In this document: piece by piece, positions 1-12,120 of the stretch
Layout of the letters: the number at the start of each line of letters is the position of its first letter
Numbering within the stretch: position 1 is the stretch's first letter
Assembly (NCBI GenBank): GCA_918807975.1
Contig: OU964918.1
Coordinates: 47,600,477 to 47,664,476 of the forward strand
Direction: 5' to 3'
DNA: 64,000 nt
Source: Aplidium turbinatum
Lineage: Eukaryota > Chordata > Ascidiacea > Aplousobranchia > Polyclinidae
Made by a program: the position numbers and the translations under genes
Notes under the pieces: model-generated
What the model was told of the DNA's origin: nothing
Databases searched by the model: none
The model's input: only the letters and a program-made list of their open reading frames with translations

Positions 1-337
1 GCAAAGTTGGTCGCTTCACTGAGATAACCGGGCGGACTAAATATGCAAGGTAAAGTCACAGGTGTGAGTGAACTCGGTTTTGTGCAATCGAAGGGTTAAA
101 AATAGGTACAATTTCTCACTTTTTCAATACAAAAAACTTTCTCTAGTAGGGATTGCCCTCATTAGTGATCACTTGAATGATCATCGATTGCAGTTTATGC
201 TTTTCATTGCACAACATCAAGGCTATTCATATTTGGGACTTTCTATTCAAGAAAGGTTTCGCATAATGGTGGTGAAAAGAATAACGCTTGGTAGGTATAT
301 ATATGTTAGTATACACGCTCACAGGGTTGGAAGTAGG
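1..337. other. No gene seen
   Basis: The short open frames here lack recognisable domains or splice context. I see no repeat boundary or RNA gene. Confidence 0.5.
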
Positions 338-895
338 CTAACGACTAGTTGTCACTATTCGATAGCGTTATTCGTTGCTCTCTGAATATCGAATGCTTAT
401 ACTCATTTTTTTTAAATAAATATCGAATGCGCGTTATTCACTGCTTTTTTATGCAAGCAACGAAATCATTATTCGTTTTTCACAAATCGATATTTAACTT
501 GGGAGAACTGCTAATAATTTTTTGTTGTTCATTTACCGCAGGCTACTTCGTCGTCAAAATGAATTAACGAGATTTAATTTTGGATTAATATCCGACCTAG
601 TCCCCTTCCGGTTTTCGAACTTTACAGGATTAAGGAAAATTTTGCGTCAACACAGTTCAGAAAAAGCATGCCAGTGAGAGTCTTTAACAGTATTGCCAAC
701 CTTGCGGTTTTTCCGCAGGTCTGGGCTTGTTTTTTTTCGAGTTTGCGTATTTTGTTTTTAAGTTTGCTGGTTGCTTGTTTTATTTTTTTTTGGTTATTTT
801 TAGTAATTGCTTTTTTTAGTATCGATAGCGGAAAGTCATTGCTATTTTGGGCACTATCGAATAGTGAAATAGTCATTGCTTTTTGACTAACGACT
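338..895. mobile_element. Possible MULE-like MITE with 9-bp flanks
   Basis: The 9-mer CTAACGACT occurs at 338-346 and again at 887-895. Just inside the two copies the 13-mer CACTATTCGATAG (about 353-365) returns as its reverse complement (about 853-865). A 9-bp duplication is the usual size for Mutator-like elements. The terminal bases themselves do not match well, so the inverted repeat is subterminal only. No transposase is visible. The 540-bp unit could also be an unrelated AT-rich repeat with a chance direct repeat. Confidence 0.3.
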
Positions 896-2409
896 TCCAT
901 TCCTGAATATACATCACTCATGCAACTCAATAACAACTTTACATGATTTTATGATTGACATATCACTCACTTCTTCCATGCCCGAAAGTTCGTTAACATA
1001 TAAACTGAAAAACAAGATACATTATGTCGTCATGCAAAGTTTACCTAGCTAGACAGATGGGCAACTTAGCTGAATTTCAAATTTATGAGTTAAATACAGA
1101 CTTAATCAGTAGGAAACTTTTTTCACCAAAAAAGGGGTAACCGTAGCTGAGCAAATCAGAGTTGCATGTAGGCTACCACCAAGGAAGCACCTGTTTTCAG
1201 GGGTGCGTAGATGCTAAATCATTAAGGTTACCGTAATTTTTAAATGGCTTAAAAGTTATGCTTGTTTTACCGGTCTTTTAAGTTTAACTAACATTTTGAG
1301 GTACGAGATTATTATTTTTTAACCATTTTTGGAGGGGTGTTAGAACTGCATTTCTCATTTAATTCGTGTGCTTTATGTGAGCTCAAACGTGCAAATCACA
1401 CCGGCATGCGACAATGCAATCTGTGTTTTATTTGAAAAAGTACAAGTTTAACGAGAAATTAGTACAGTAGGCCTACATTAAATGAGATGAACAAATGTGG
1501 CAGAAAAAGGAGAACAACATTTCTGTGATGCCATTTCGGTGTTTTCACTTCAACATCCTAAATTTTTTGTCGTAGGCAATTACATGTTTATAGATGTTTC
1601 AAAATAATCCATTGAAGTACAGTAAGTGATTAATTTTAGTAATTGTCATAAAAGCCTTTGGGACCGTGGATGAATACTTTTAACACCTCATGTTGACGAC
1701 GTTTCCCAGGCTTTACAAGAAAAGGAGCAGGTACAAAAATCAAGCTGCTTAGTATCAAAACCTTCACTGAAGAAGGCCTATACTTGTAACAAAACTATGT
1801 TTCTATAGCACAAAATAGAATAATTGTTTACAACCATGTTGTTTTACATACCTTGTGAGAAATGCTGAACATCCCAAAAAAGTAAATGCCAAAATCCATT
1901 TTAAATAAAAAGTTCTTTTCATAACTTTTCTTTTGTAATTTGTTTCTCGAAACTCAAACACAATCCTGTCACAACATGCTGTATTTTTGAAGAACCGTGC
2001 AAACACGAATCTGCTTCATTGATAACCGAAATGCTTTATTTCTAACAATATCAGTTATTCTACTAGGCTATAGTAGGCCTAGGCCAAGTTAATTTTTAAA
2101 ATATCAATCAAGCACACATCAGTAGAGCTGATAGCTTTCTCGGGTTAAAAACAAATCAAACAGCTATTAGGCACTCTTTTATTTACTGTATTTTACTTAA
2201 GCTCAACTACCACTTCCTATGTGCAACTGAGCATTTTAGCATCCACTTTCTGTAATCTTTTGTTGTTGCAAGTGTTTACTTAAATTTGGTGTAACTGTTG
2301 ACGCCCATTGTGACCAAATAAAAGCATTTTATTGCAATAAACATTGCAATATCCTACAGTCATGAAGTAAGCTACATTAAGGAGGACCGTTGGAGCATAG
2401 TTCAGTTTG
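896..2409. other. No gene seen
   Basis: AT-rich sequence with scattered TAGGCCTA and TAGCCTAC motifs (for example near 1467 and 2074). No exon with a recognisable product, no RNA gene and no repeat boundary that I can define. Confidence 0.5.
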
Positions 2410-3363
2410 TTTTTTCAATTCAATTTATTTTTTTTCTTTGTCGGAAAACAACAGCAATGATAAAGTTACAAATAGTGAACGGGAACAAAACCAACAAAAG
2501 GAAAAAGGTGGCAAAACCACAAAAGTTTAAAACGTGCATGCGATGCAAATTTAAAGGTGCATGCGACGGCCACCAAACCTAACAGTTTAAAGTAGATGCA
2601 TTAGTTGGAAGAACCAGTTGGCTCCACATACCTAAAGCAACTGGAGGTGTGCCAGTTGATGAATCCATGCGGGGACGACTGAACCTTACAACCAATTTAA
2701 AAAAGAAAAATTAACAACACGAGCATTCAAGAATAAACAATGAACATACAGCATATTATTACATATTAAACATATTACATATTATTTACATATTAAACAT
2801 ATTATTTACATATTAAACATATTACGTATACAAAATACTATGTACAGTGCATCGTTTTAAGTAAAATGGAGTGTTCGCAGCAACGACAGTGGTGTGATGT
2901 TGAATAGGAATAGATAACTGATGGGTACAGGAATTTAGATTAATTAACTTATTATTTGAGCATGATATTAAACTGATGATCATGAATGATGAAAAATGTA
3001 GTGAAGATGATATGAGAATGGTCTAGATGGCATGCGGGTGACTTCGGTATCGGAGCGGGATGGAGTTTCTTTGGAGTTTTTTGAAATGAATTTCCAACCA
3101 AACTTCTGGAGAGTGATACAGCTTCATTGTTGAAGTACTCTTGTCAAACAAATCTACACAACAAAGTAACAGAGAGTTATAAGGTTCTGTGAACAAGCAT
3201 ATTATACTTAGTTGGGCTAATCAAAGGCGTATTGCATTGGTAACATATTAGCATCTAATAGCAGCCTATTGAAATTGAATATATTTAGGTGGTGATGGCA
3301 GATGTACGACAGTGACAGCTGTAATTAGCTAAGCAGATACTAGGTGTCAAACAGTAGTACTTG
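2410..3363 (-). mobile_element. Probable 3' untranslated region and tail of the LINE at 11146-12120
   Basis: Read on the minus strand, this stretch follows the LINE coding end at 11198 if the LTR element at 3364-11140 is removed; the two sides share the 5-bp duplication ACTTG. It has no open frame and ends near 2410 in an A-rich tail with AATAAA-like bases, as expected for a LINE 3' end. Linking it to the LINE is inference from the nesting. I could not find the LINE's own target duplication. Confidence 0.45.
2752..2830. repeat. AT-rich tandem repeat
   Basis: Units containing ACATATTA and TTTACATATTAAACAT are repeated about four to five times head to tail. It lies in the putative LINE 3' untranslated region. 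No function is implied. Confidence 0.75.
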
Positions 3364-3754
3364 TGGTCACAGCGGTAAACCATAATCTATTCGTGGGAAA
3401 ATTGTAACATAAGATTCCCAAATCCGTTCGTCTGCATGTAGGTGACCGAAAAATAAACACTCTTTCGAAACGTCTTTTCAAAAGTGTATTCCTGTAAAAT
3501 TAGCCCGCGGCTATCGAAAATGAGACGCAACACCGTACGCCTCTAAAACTGTCACTACAGAACAGATTACTTGGATAAAAGACGGAACCTTTGTCCAACT
3601 AGCAAGCACTAAGCCAACAGTTAAATGTGCGGCCAACTTTCAAACAATCATTTTACGAATGACCAGAATAGATAGCAATATCTCAAATTCACGTATGCAG
3701 TACTGTGACGCAATAATGAAAAACAATTATGAAGTCATTCCAACAAGTGTTTAA

Positions 3755-5669
3755 CCCTTTCTGGTATTCGTGTCAAAGACACGCGAAAAGCACGAGACGG
3801 GACCATTTGGCCACGCCCTGATTAATGGGTTATAACTCAGCCGCTAAATATCGCACATTTGAGAAAATTGGCATGCGCATAGTCAAATGCTTTTATTTTA
3901 TATTGTAATTATTTGTTTTCGAAATAAATGCTTAGTTTGTGTATTCTGAAGACATATGTTGCAAAAAAGCTCTAAAAACGCGAATTTTGCTGGCATTTAG
4001 TCATTTTATGTCCGATTTTCTTCGTTCGAATTTTAATTTTGATGATTTTGTGACCATTCAAAAAAATACTTTGAAACAAATTATTTTTTCCTACAATAAA
4101 TACAGTATTTTTCATATTCATACTACATCAAGCGATTTTGAGTTTATTGTGATGAATTGCACTGATAGGTTCTCCACATGTGGTCATGGCTGCTTAGCAT
4201 CGCAGTATCTCTCATGACAAATCAAGATGAATGAAAGCATAAAATAGTTGTCGCGTCCCAGCCAGCAAATCATTTTTTTACATTGATTCAACCTTCGCAG
4301 ATTGATTTTCTGGTTGAAAGAACTCTAGGTTATCACATTCTTTCCCAGCCAGCAAAATTGGTCCTTTTTACATTTATTTAACGTCTGCAGACGTCGAACC
4401 ATTGTTGAAAGTGGTTGATTTACTGGCTGGGTTAGAAGTATAGGTAACACGATTTCCAGTCTGCTGTTTTTTCAGGCGTTTCATTTCATAACATAGAGTG
4501 TAGCTTTCATTTCAACCTGCCAAAATGTTTTAGAATCAGAAAAAAAGCTTCTTTTTGATACTTTTCAATGTAGCTAAACGTTGAAACGATATAAAAGCCA
4601 ACTTTTCTGCCTGGGCTGCTGCTTTTAGCTAAATTTCCCAGACAGCAAAACCCGTCATTTTTCAGACGTTGAATCAATGTAAAAATGACTGGTTTTTCTG
4701 TCTGGGTTGTTTAACTTGAGTCTGGCAATGTCGAGACAATGTAAGAATAGTTAATTTTACTTTTGCATAATTAAAAATGAAATGTACCACAATTCTGGTT
4801 CAACACACAAATGATCGTGGAGTTATGAAAAATTCAGTTTACAAGCATTTAGAGAAACACAATGCTTGCTGTTCTGTTGTGAGTAGTCAGGTAGTGCTTA
4901 CGCCGGGAAGATCGCTCCTTCTCAACTGTAGCCTACATGTCATGAATGGCATGACATACATAGTTTCAATATGTGCTTTGTGCAAAAAGGCATATTGCAT
5001 TTGGAGCGACGATCAGAAACTTTGCCGAGATTATTTCTTTTTTTGGAATAACCCGTTCCTCTGATGTCGTCTACACATAATGGTACAACGCTTTGTGGAT
5101 AACTGTGGTTGATGATTCGGTTGTGATTAGCCCTGTTTTTCTTTTCAGAAGTAGCAAAGTGTAAATACTAAACTACTAAAGTAACGGATTATTCCTAGTA
5201 GCCAAAGTTTGCTTTTCATGTTTTGAACACGTCGAATCTTCGTAAAAACTGGTCAACTTCACTTGCCGAGATTGTGCAATGACGCAACAAAAACTGCCTG
5301 GGATTTAGATAAAACGATAAATTACACTATGAGTTCCATTGCGTTTAGTTCTAAGTTTAAATGTGTGATTGATGACTTGACTCGCGGTTGACTGCGGCCA
5401 CTGTGTACACAATAGCAGAAGCGATGAGTCATTTCGAGGCCGATTGCCAAAATATAGGAATTTAGACAAAATTTCTGAACAACCTGTGACAAAATGCTTA
5501 TTGTGAACCACATAATGTTCCAAAAATAACCAAATTAGGTTTAAACGATGCTCAAATGATAAAAAGTAAAAGTCAAGAAATATCAGCGCTTTAGGAGAAT
5601 TCCTTCTATATAAAATTTCAAAACTAGTGAAGGGCGGGACCATCAGGTCCCGGCTGATAACAGGTCGAG
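3755..5669. mobile_element. piggyBac-like non-autonomous element in the LTR
   Basis: The 1,915-bp insert is bounded by TTAA on both sides (3751-3754 and 5670-5673), while the intact LTR has TTAA once at the matching site. The left end begins CCCTTTCTGG. Near both ends there is a related GGGACC..GG..C(A/C)CGCCC block in inverted orientation (about 3799-3818 left, 5632-5651 right). TTAA duplication and CCC-type ends are typical of piggyBac. The terminal match is imperfect. The small open frames inside (near 3939-4217 and 4777-5064) do not resemble a piggyBac transposase, so it would depend on enzyme from elsewhere. Confidence 0.75.
4261..4707. repeat. Series of imperfect palindromic repeats
   Basis: At least three hairpin-forming units occur in series. 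One runs about 4346-4434 from CCCAGCCAGCAAA to a TTTACTGGCTGGG end. One runs about 4637-4707 from CCCAGACAGCAAAA to TTTTTCTGTCTGGG. A related half lies at 4260-4320. A further copy of the same design lies near 21890-21965, outside this insertion. They look like very short MITEs, each with a loop containing a (T)TTTACAT..CAACGTCTGCAGACG-type core. Confidence 0.6.
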
Positions 5670-6148
5670 TTAAAGCTGATGTAATATTTCCTGTTTAAAC
5701 AGGCCCAAACAGGTTTGACACAAGTCTTATGAACGATGGTGCAATTTTGGCACATTTTCTAGCAACTTGCATGACGTAATATTCAGTAGACTTGAACGGT
5801 TTTTATATGACGTTTGATTAGGTGAACCATTGTCTGGAACATAGCGGCCCCTAGTTATGACAGTCTGACATGGCATAACTAAAAAAGAATTGACGACAAT
5901 TGTGAGCCAATGAATAAAAACACATGATACACAAATTGTTTGAATCACTCACGTTTAAGTTAATACGCAAATGCAAAGGGCATGCAAAGAATGAACAGCA
6001 ATAAGAATAAACACGACGATACATGAAATTGGTACCATAGGTACACGCTAAAGTGACGCTATATACAATGGTTGCGATAATAACCGACTGTTCCGGGCTC
6101 AGACAAGTGTCGGCCACCGCAGACAAAACCAGGCTCAAACCCTAACAC

Positions 6149-8500
6149 TTAGGTGTTCTTTACGGGGGCGAGGCACGAAATATCCCTCAACACGTAGTCT
6201 ACTTTCACTTTCCCCGTACTCTCATCATAGTTGCAGATGGCAACTTTAGCTCTACGAACCACAGGCTTCCCTTTCCTAATTTGTGGGACCACCTCATGCA
6301 CCCTTCCAAGTTGATACTTCCCACGTTTACCAATGTCTTGGAGAGAACCCACCACTACAAGTTGACCAGGCTCCAAATTCTCGGCCATTTTTAACCATTT
6401 TTTCCGGCCCTGAAGCCCTGGCAAGTAAAAATCGATCCATTTACTCCAAAACTGCTGAGAAAGTGACAAATTGAACCGATAATCCCTTCTTAGTTGGTCA
6501 CGATCATGTGGTTGCCCAACAGCACAGTATGGGTTTAAGAATGGGGTCAAAAGTGAGGCAGGGGTGATGACAGTAAAATCTCTAGGGTCGTCACTCAAAG
6601 GTACCAAAGGGCGTTCGTTCACGATCCGAACGGCACTGCCTGTGTACGTAAGCAGTTCAATAAAATTGGGCTTACGTATTGAAGAGTCCAAAATGTGAAA
6701 AAAGTACTTGGTCATATTGGCCACGAAACCAAATCTGCCAAGCCGCAATCTAGCCAAGAGATCTGCCAGAGAGTTTAACAAATCAGGACACGAAAACATT
6801 ACATCATTAACACAAGTTCCTCGAAATTCAGACTTGCCATCGTAAACAATACCCTTTTTTAATTGTGACGTCACAAAGTATGGTAAATACCATTCAAATC
6901 CCTTGACATTTCCTGCTTCACCAGCACGCTCAATATAGCCATTAGATTTAAGATCTTTCATGGTGTCAGTAAGGAAATCACGAAGTTCAGGTTGTTTTAA
7001 AGCCTTCTTCCTTAAAGCAGCAGCTCTATCTGACGCCAACACAAAATTGTTAGGTAGATCAATATCTTCCTTCAACGGAACAGGTATCTCAAATCGACCA
7101 TCTTTCAACTCAATATTCGGTTCAACAAGTTCTCTAGCCAAAATGTCATTGCGAGACAATTCACAGGTTTCATTTTGCAAGGTCAAATCCTGAATGACTT
7201 TATTCAGGTCTGCTATTTCCATATCACGAGACTCAATTTTACGCTGAAAGCCAGAGATGACATTCGACTCTGAAGACGTCTGCACTCTGCACACGTTAGC
7301 AACGCTTTCATTTAAGGGTGACTTACCACCACAAGCCAACCAGCCGAGAGGAGTGAGTAAAGCATGCGGTTCACTACGATTTTCACCAACACGCTCCTCT
7401 TTGGCCCACATCAAATAAGCGTTGTCGTTGCCAATCAGTACATCTACAGTACTACAATCATTCAAATGAAACATATTCACGTCATGAAAATGACGGAAAC
7501 CATTTAAATCTTGTTTATGCGGTAAAGTTTTAACATCGTCAGCCCAAGCTGGGTTAACCACCGAAGTTATATCACAAAACAGTTCATCTGTCTCTAACGA
7601 CTGGATGTTGAGTTTAACAAGGTTAGCACAAGTAGGTTTCTGACCAGCCAGAGTATCCATTTTAAACGACGCTTTATCGTACGGTTTAAGACCACAGACA
7701 TATTAAGACCACATACGGTTTAAGACCATGTTTAAGACCAAGTTCGCACACCAAATCACTCGAAACAAACGTCAACTGCGAACCAGGATCATGCTGACAA
7801 TACACCAACTTCGATTTGCCAGTCATTGGATTCAAAACACGAGCAGCAGTAACGCGGTTAAAAGCTGCTTTAACATTTCCAATCTTAACATTACGCACAG
7901 GAACTCTGGCACCAGTATCATCTTTGCCAACCGAATCCAGAGAATCACGTGACGTCACATAAAAATCATGCAGAAGAAAATAGTGTTTCCTATCGTTGTT
8001 AGGGACACACTTACGACAGTTGTTTGCATGAACGCAATCCCTAACCATATGCTGGCGCAAACAATTCAAGCATTTGCCAGCTTTCACAATGACATCTCTC
8101 CGACCTTTAGGTGTCAAGCGGAAAAATTCTTTACAATTAGACAAAAAATGATATTCAACTTGACCACGTGACGAACAATAAATACATGCCGGTATGTCAC
8201 TACGTCTGGCTACACCACCGCGCGGTGCGCCAACAGCAGTCGAGTACTGCGAACTCCCTGACATCACATCATCATGGGGTTTTACCGACGTCTGCCTAAC
8301 CGGACATGAAGGCAATTTTCCTTTGCCAAACTTTTTAAAATGCTGCGACTCACCAGAATCGCCCATTAGCATAATGCTAAAATCAGTCGACTTACGCGTT
8401 TCCTCCCGAACTACAAATTCAAACAAACTCTGAAAAGTAGGCTCATCAGTGCCACCATACTGATCACCTAAAAAGTCAAAAATAACGCTGCTTAGCGTCA
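6149..8500 (-). pseudogene. BEL/Pao pol-like region (fossil)
   Basis: Read on the minus strand, the region has Cys/His knuckle-like motifs (CIYCSS, CLNCLRQH), a retropepsin-like stretch (VLIGNDNAYLMW then LTPLGWLACGG) typical of BEL/Pao A17 peptidase regions, and a partial reverse-transcriptase-like stretch (FVANMTKYFFHIL). It closes with a C-terminal domain characteristic of BEL elements after integrase (GSLQDIGKRGKYQLGRVHEV, then an Arg/Lys-rich RRAKVAICN). It is a non-functional fossil part of the LTR element and lies directly downstream of the gag-like part. Confidence 0.8.
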
Positions 8501-10221
8501 AACGGGAGTCGCTTAGCCAAATCCAAAACAAAACGTCCTTCTAATTTATCACGCTGACCATAAGCTTGCGCGTAAAGCAGACACTGCGACAATTCATCTT
8601 TAAACTCTTTCAAATCACTGGAAGAGATTGAATTCAATTTGCTACCATAGCGATACTTTCTAATTTCCGGTTCGGCGAAAAGACCTCCACGAACCCCAAA
8701 ACGCTGGGACAAGCGAGCTAACGACATTTCTATCCTGTCTTCTTCTGACAAGCCAGGAGTGTCGGAAACCAAATTAGCAATCGTTTGCGCAGCTGTTCTA
8801 ACACAAGCTGCTTGTAACAAAGTCAAACGAGTTCCTTTAAAGGGAGAAGCTGCCATCAAGGCCGTAACACGATTTTTAAAGAAGACAAATGGCATATTAT
8901 TACCATCGTAACCAATCAAGGCCGCCTTATCGAAGAACGTCCTACTATTTTGGTATTCAAAAAAGCAATCCTGCTGTTGAGAACTCGATTTAGCGGGAGA
9001 AGACAAGCTATATCCCTTAATGGGCTGAGTGGGCTCAGTCGCATGCACAGCCCGATCACGATCCTCACACACGTTAAAATCAGGAGACACGATACGCCTC
9101 TCACAACCACCCAAATTACGTGTAGCTGGGCGATCAAAAACTAGCGGCGCAGAAAACTGTGAAGGGGGCAAAGCATTACTGCTAATGGCGGCCCCGTGAC
9201 CTGTACGCTCTGGGGGAGGAGTTCGGTTGTAATTCACAGACCTTGGCTCTACAGCCTTCGGAAGACCCTTAGCCGCGGCCCCAAGACCTCCTGAAACAGC
9301 TGGAAAACGTGTGGATTGCCCTGGTCCACCCACAGGTTGAACGGGCGTTTGGAAAAGGTTATGTAAGTTAAACTGCGATTGATGTTCATTTCTGGAATGC
9401 CTAGAAGAGCCCTTCCTAGAGCTACGCCGGGAGCCCAACTCAGAAGGATATTCAGCTAAAACTACCTCTTTTCGTTGTTCGGCCCTCAACTGAGCGTCTT
9501 TGAGTGCGAACTCAGCAGCTCTAGCTTCAGCTTTCGCGGCGGCCTCAGCAGCTCTCGCTTCGGCCTCAGCTCTCGCGATGGCCTCAGCTCGTACGGCCTC
9601 AGCAGCTCTCGCAGCAGCCTCAGCTTGTATGGCCTCAGCTCTCGCGATGGCCTCAGCAGCTCTTGCTTCGGCCTCAGCTTGTATCTGGAGCTCCTCTCGT
9701 TTTAACTGTAGGTTAATTTGTGTAACTATCCGTGACGAGCTCTCAGACATCCTAGTGCTTACATTTGAGGCGCTATCCTCAGGATGTATGTCAGCATCCA
9801 ACCTATCTGAGAACTCACTTTCTTTTTGTTCGAAGTTATTTTTTAACGAGTTAAATTCGGGATCTACCCTATCACGAAGTTCTGCCAAGATTGCAGAGTT
9901 AACAATTTTACTCAAAAGAGCATGGAAATGCCTCAATTCCTCTTCTAAAGTAGAGAACTTAGATCGAAAAATTAACAGTTCCTGCTTATCACTCAAAGAA
10001 CCTAGGGCTACAGAAAGTTTCCCAATTTGAGTCAAAATATCCCGTCTAAGATGCCGGGCCTCTCGAACTGACTTAGCCTCATCGTTACTGGGTCCCTCCC
10101 CAGAATGGCCTGCCCGACCGCAAAGAACATCATCAGGCTTAAACTCAGTCGAGTCGACGGCGGTCGAGTCCCTGTCGCCACCGAGTGTAGACATATTAAA
10201 TGTTAGGGCTAAATTTAACAA
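8500..10221 (-). pseudogene. BEL/Pao gag-like region (fossil)
   Basis: The likely start is the Met of MSTLGGDRDS, nine codons after the first Met of the frame. The first part is a charged coiled coil with a long Ala/Glu/Arg-rich repeat (AEARAAEA-type heptads). A Pro/Ser-rich linker follows. The C-terminal half has the conserved gag-like core (FFEYQNSRTFFDKAALIGYD; VFFKNRVTALMAASPFKGTR) seen in BEL/Pao gag proteins. Such proteins form the particle of an intact element. This copy belongs to a broken element and is treated as a fossil. Confidence 0.8.
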
Positions 10222-10581
10222 TTAAAAAATTAAGTTACACAAACACACAAAGTTAAGTTATAAAAAACTTAAATGCAAAGACCTAAAAAATACAAAAAAA
10301 AGAATTTAAATGCATGATACCGTAGCTGTACGAGTATGTGAAGTCCAAAAGTCCACAAAACTTGCTTGGATTCTTCGACTTGAATCTTCAAGCACAGATC
10401 GATTGTCTTTAATCTTCTTTCTTGCCAATGAATGTCAAAGTTATTTTTCATCAGTACCAAACTGAGAAGAAATGTCTTTAATTTTCTTTTGCTTTTGTAG
10501 ACTACCAACCAACAAGATCTTCTTTTATTATTTCTTTGCTTCTGTAGCCTACCAACCAACAACTTCGTCTTTTATTTTTTA
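10222..10581 (-). other. 5' leader of the BEL/Pao element
   Basis: This non-coding stretch lies between the gag-like start and the right LTR. It has a small internal duplication: CTACCAACCAACAA at about 10502-10515 and again at about 10549-10562. No gene is present. Confidence 0.6.
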
Positions 10582-11140
10582 TGGTCACAGCGGTAAACCA
10601 TAATCTATTCGTGGGAAAATTGTAACATAAGATTCCCAAATCCGTTCGTCTGCATGTAGGTGACCGAAAAATAAACACTCTTTCGAAACGTCTTTTCAAA
10701 AGTGTATTCCTGTAAAATTAGCCCGCGGCTATCGAAAATGAGACGCAACACCGTACGCCTCTAAAACTGTCACTACAGAACAGATTACTTGGATAAAAGA
10801 CGGAACCTTTGTCCAGCTAGCAAGCACTAAGCCAACAGTTAAATGTGCGGCCAACTTTCAAACAATCATTTTACGAATGACCAGAATAGATAGCAATATC
10901 TCAAATTCACGTATGCAGTACTGTGACGCAATAATGAAAAACAATTATGAAGTCATTCCAACAGGTGTTTAAAGCTGATGTAATATTTCCTGTTTAAACA
11001 GGCCCAAACAGGTTTGACACAAGTCTTATGAACGATGGTGCAATTTTGGCACATTTTCTAGCAACTTGCGTGACGTAATATTCAGTAGACTTGAACGGTT
11101 TTTATATGACGTCTGATTAGGTGAACCATTGTCTGGAACA
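10582..11140 (-). repeat. 5' LTR of the BEL/Pao element
   Basis: This intact 559-bp LTR matches the split left LTR almost base for base. It begins TGGTCACAGCGG and ends GTCTGGAACA on the + strand, followed by the ACTTG duplication at 11141-11145. Confidence 0.92.
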
Positions 11141-11145
11141 ACTTG

Positions 11146-12120
11146 AAAGATTAATTGTACAAATGTGGTAGCCTATCTATTACACAATGGACGTATGCTA
11201 ATCGGTTTGATTTTTTGTTTGCAGATGGGTTTTCAGCTTGCTGCTGAATAATGAAAAGGTTTCGATTTCAGTAATGTGTTTAGGGAGATCGTTCCAGACT
11301 TTAACTCCACTAAATTGGATGGATTGTTGGGTTAACTTTTTTGAGTAATAGAGCAGAAAAAATCGATTGCTACTTCTAGTTGATATGTGATGCAAGTTGC
11401 TGTTAAGTTGAAATAGTGAGTTAAAGTTTTTAGGCAGTTGATTATGTTTCAGTTTAAACATGAATTTGCCAGTTTCGATGGTATAAAGGTTATCAATTGT
11501 GAAAAAACTGTCAACATTGTATTGTGGTTCATGCTTAGTGATCATTTTTATGAATTTGTTGCAAATTTTTTGCAGTTTATTTACAATGGTAACATGACCA
11601 TGCTTCCAAGCACTAATGCAATATCTTAGATTGCTTTCAATGAGAGAATGATAGAGAGAAATCAAATTCGCAGTGTTTAAGTAAGGTTTAATCTTGCAGA
11701 TTATTCCGAAATTTTGTCGCAGTTTTTGTAGCAAGTGAATCATATGAGATTTCCATGACAAATTTTCATTCAGTAAAATGCCTAGGAAACTAACAGTGTT
11801 AAGACGTTCAAAGGGTTGATTGTACACAGATAATGTATGGGTGAAGTTAAAACACTTTGTATTATTATTATTGTTAAATAAAATGTGCTTAGTTTTATTT
11901 ACATTTAACGGCAGCCTATTTGCTGCCAGCCAGTCTGTTACATTTAACATTTCCATATTGGCCAGTTCATAAAGCTCGGTGATACTGTTACCACATAAAA
12001 ACAAATTGGAGTCGTCAGCAAACATTACAGATTCAGAGTGTTGTAAGCTGTTAAGTTGAAATAGTTGTAAGCTGTTAAGTTGAAGCTGTTACAGAAATCA
12101 TTTATGTATATATCAAAAAC
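11146..12120 (-). mobile_element. 5'-truncated LINE, reverse transcriptase C-terminal half
   Basis: A 275-codon minus-strand frame (12025-11198) starts at the reverse-transcriptase catalytic motif (MFADDSNLF). It continues through the typical thumb region (LNVNKTKHILF, SFLGILLNENLSWKSHM, LYHSLIESNLRYCISAW, KLQKICNKFIKMI) and ends KTHLQTKNQTD. Just upstream the motif IYINDFCN, which normally precedes FADD, sits in another frame after a short duplication (about 12045-12082), so the ORF is broken there. The upstream end near 12120 is the 5' truncation. The clade looks like CR1/L2/Jockey-type. Its 3' untranslated part probably continues at 3363-2410 beyond the LTR element. Confidence 0.85.

Larger units (their letters stand above)
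3364..5841 (-). repeat. 3' LTR of the BEL/Pao element, split by an insertion
   Basis: The two parts, 3364-3754 and 5674-5841, add up to exactly 559 bp, the length of the intact right-hand LTR. The gap is filled by a TTAA-flanked element. Its outer edge abuts the ACTTG duplication. Confidence 0.9.
3364..11140 (-). mobile_element. BEL/Pao-type LTR retrotransposon, fossil, young
   Basis: The element lies on the minus strand with its 5' LTR at the right. The LTRs start TG and end CA on the + strand. They are flanked by the 5-bp direct repeat ACTTG (3359-3363 and 11141-11145), the size usual for BEL/Pao. The interior encodes a gag-like part (about 8.5-10.2 kb), and a pol-like part with protease, some reverse transcriptase and the domain that follows integrase (about 6.15-8.5 kb). 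It is broken, with a few breaks, and shorter than complete family members. The LTRs differ at only about four or five places over 559 bp, so the insertion is recent. A purine-rich run next to the left LTR near 5845-5855 (minus strand) is a candidate polypurine tract. The primer-binding site is unclear. Confidence 0.9.

Noticed and set aside
622-936. Lys-rich minus-strand frame of 104 codons
   Set aside because: It falls across a candidate MITE end and a T-rich + strand; composition explains the Lys richness.
4777-5064. A Cys-rich small protein gene in the piggyBac-like insert
   Set aside because: No domain, signal peptide or splice context; likely chance open frame in non-autonomous DNA.
9475-10030. 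Ser- or Ala-rich open frames on the + strand
   Set aside because: They are antisense shadows of the Ala/Glu-rich coiled-coil repeat in the gag-like region on the minus strand.
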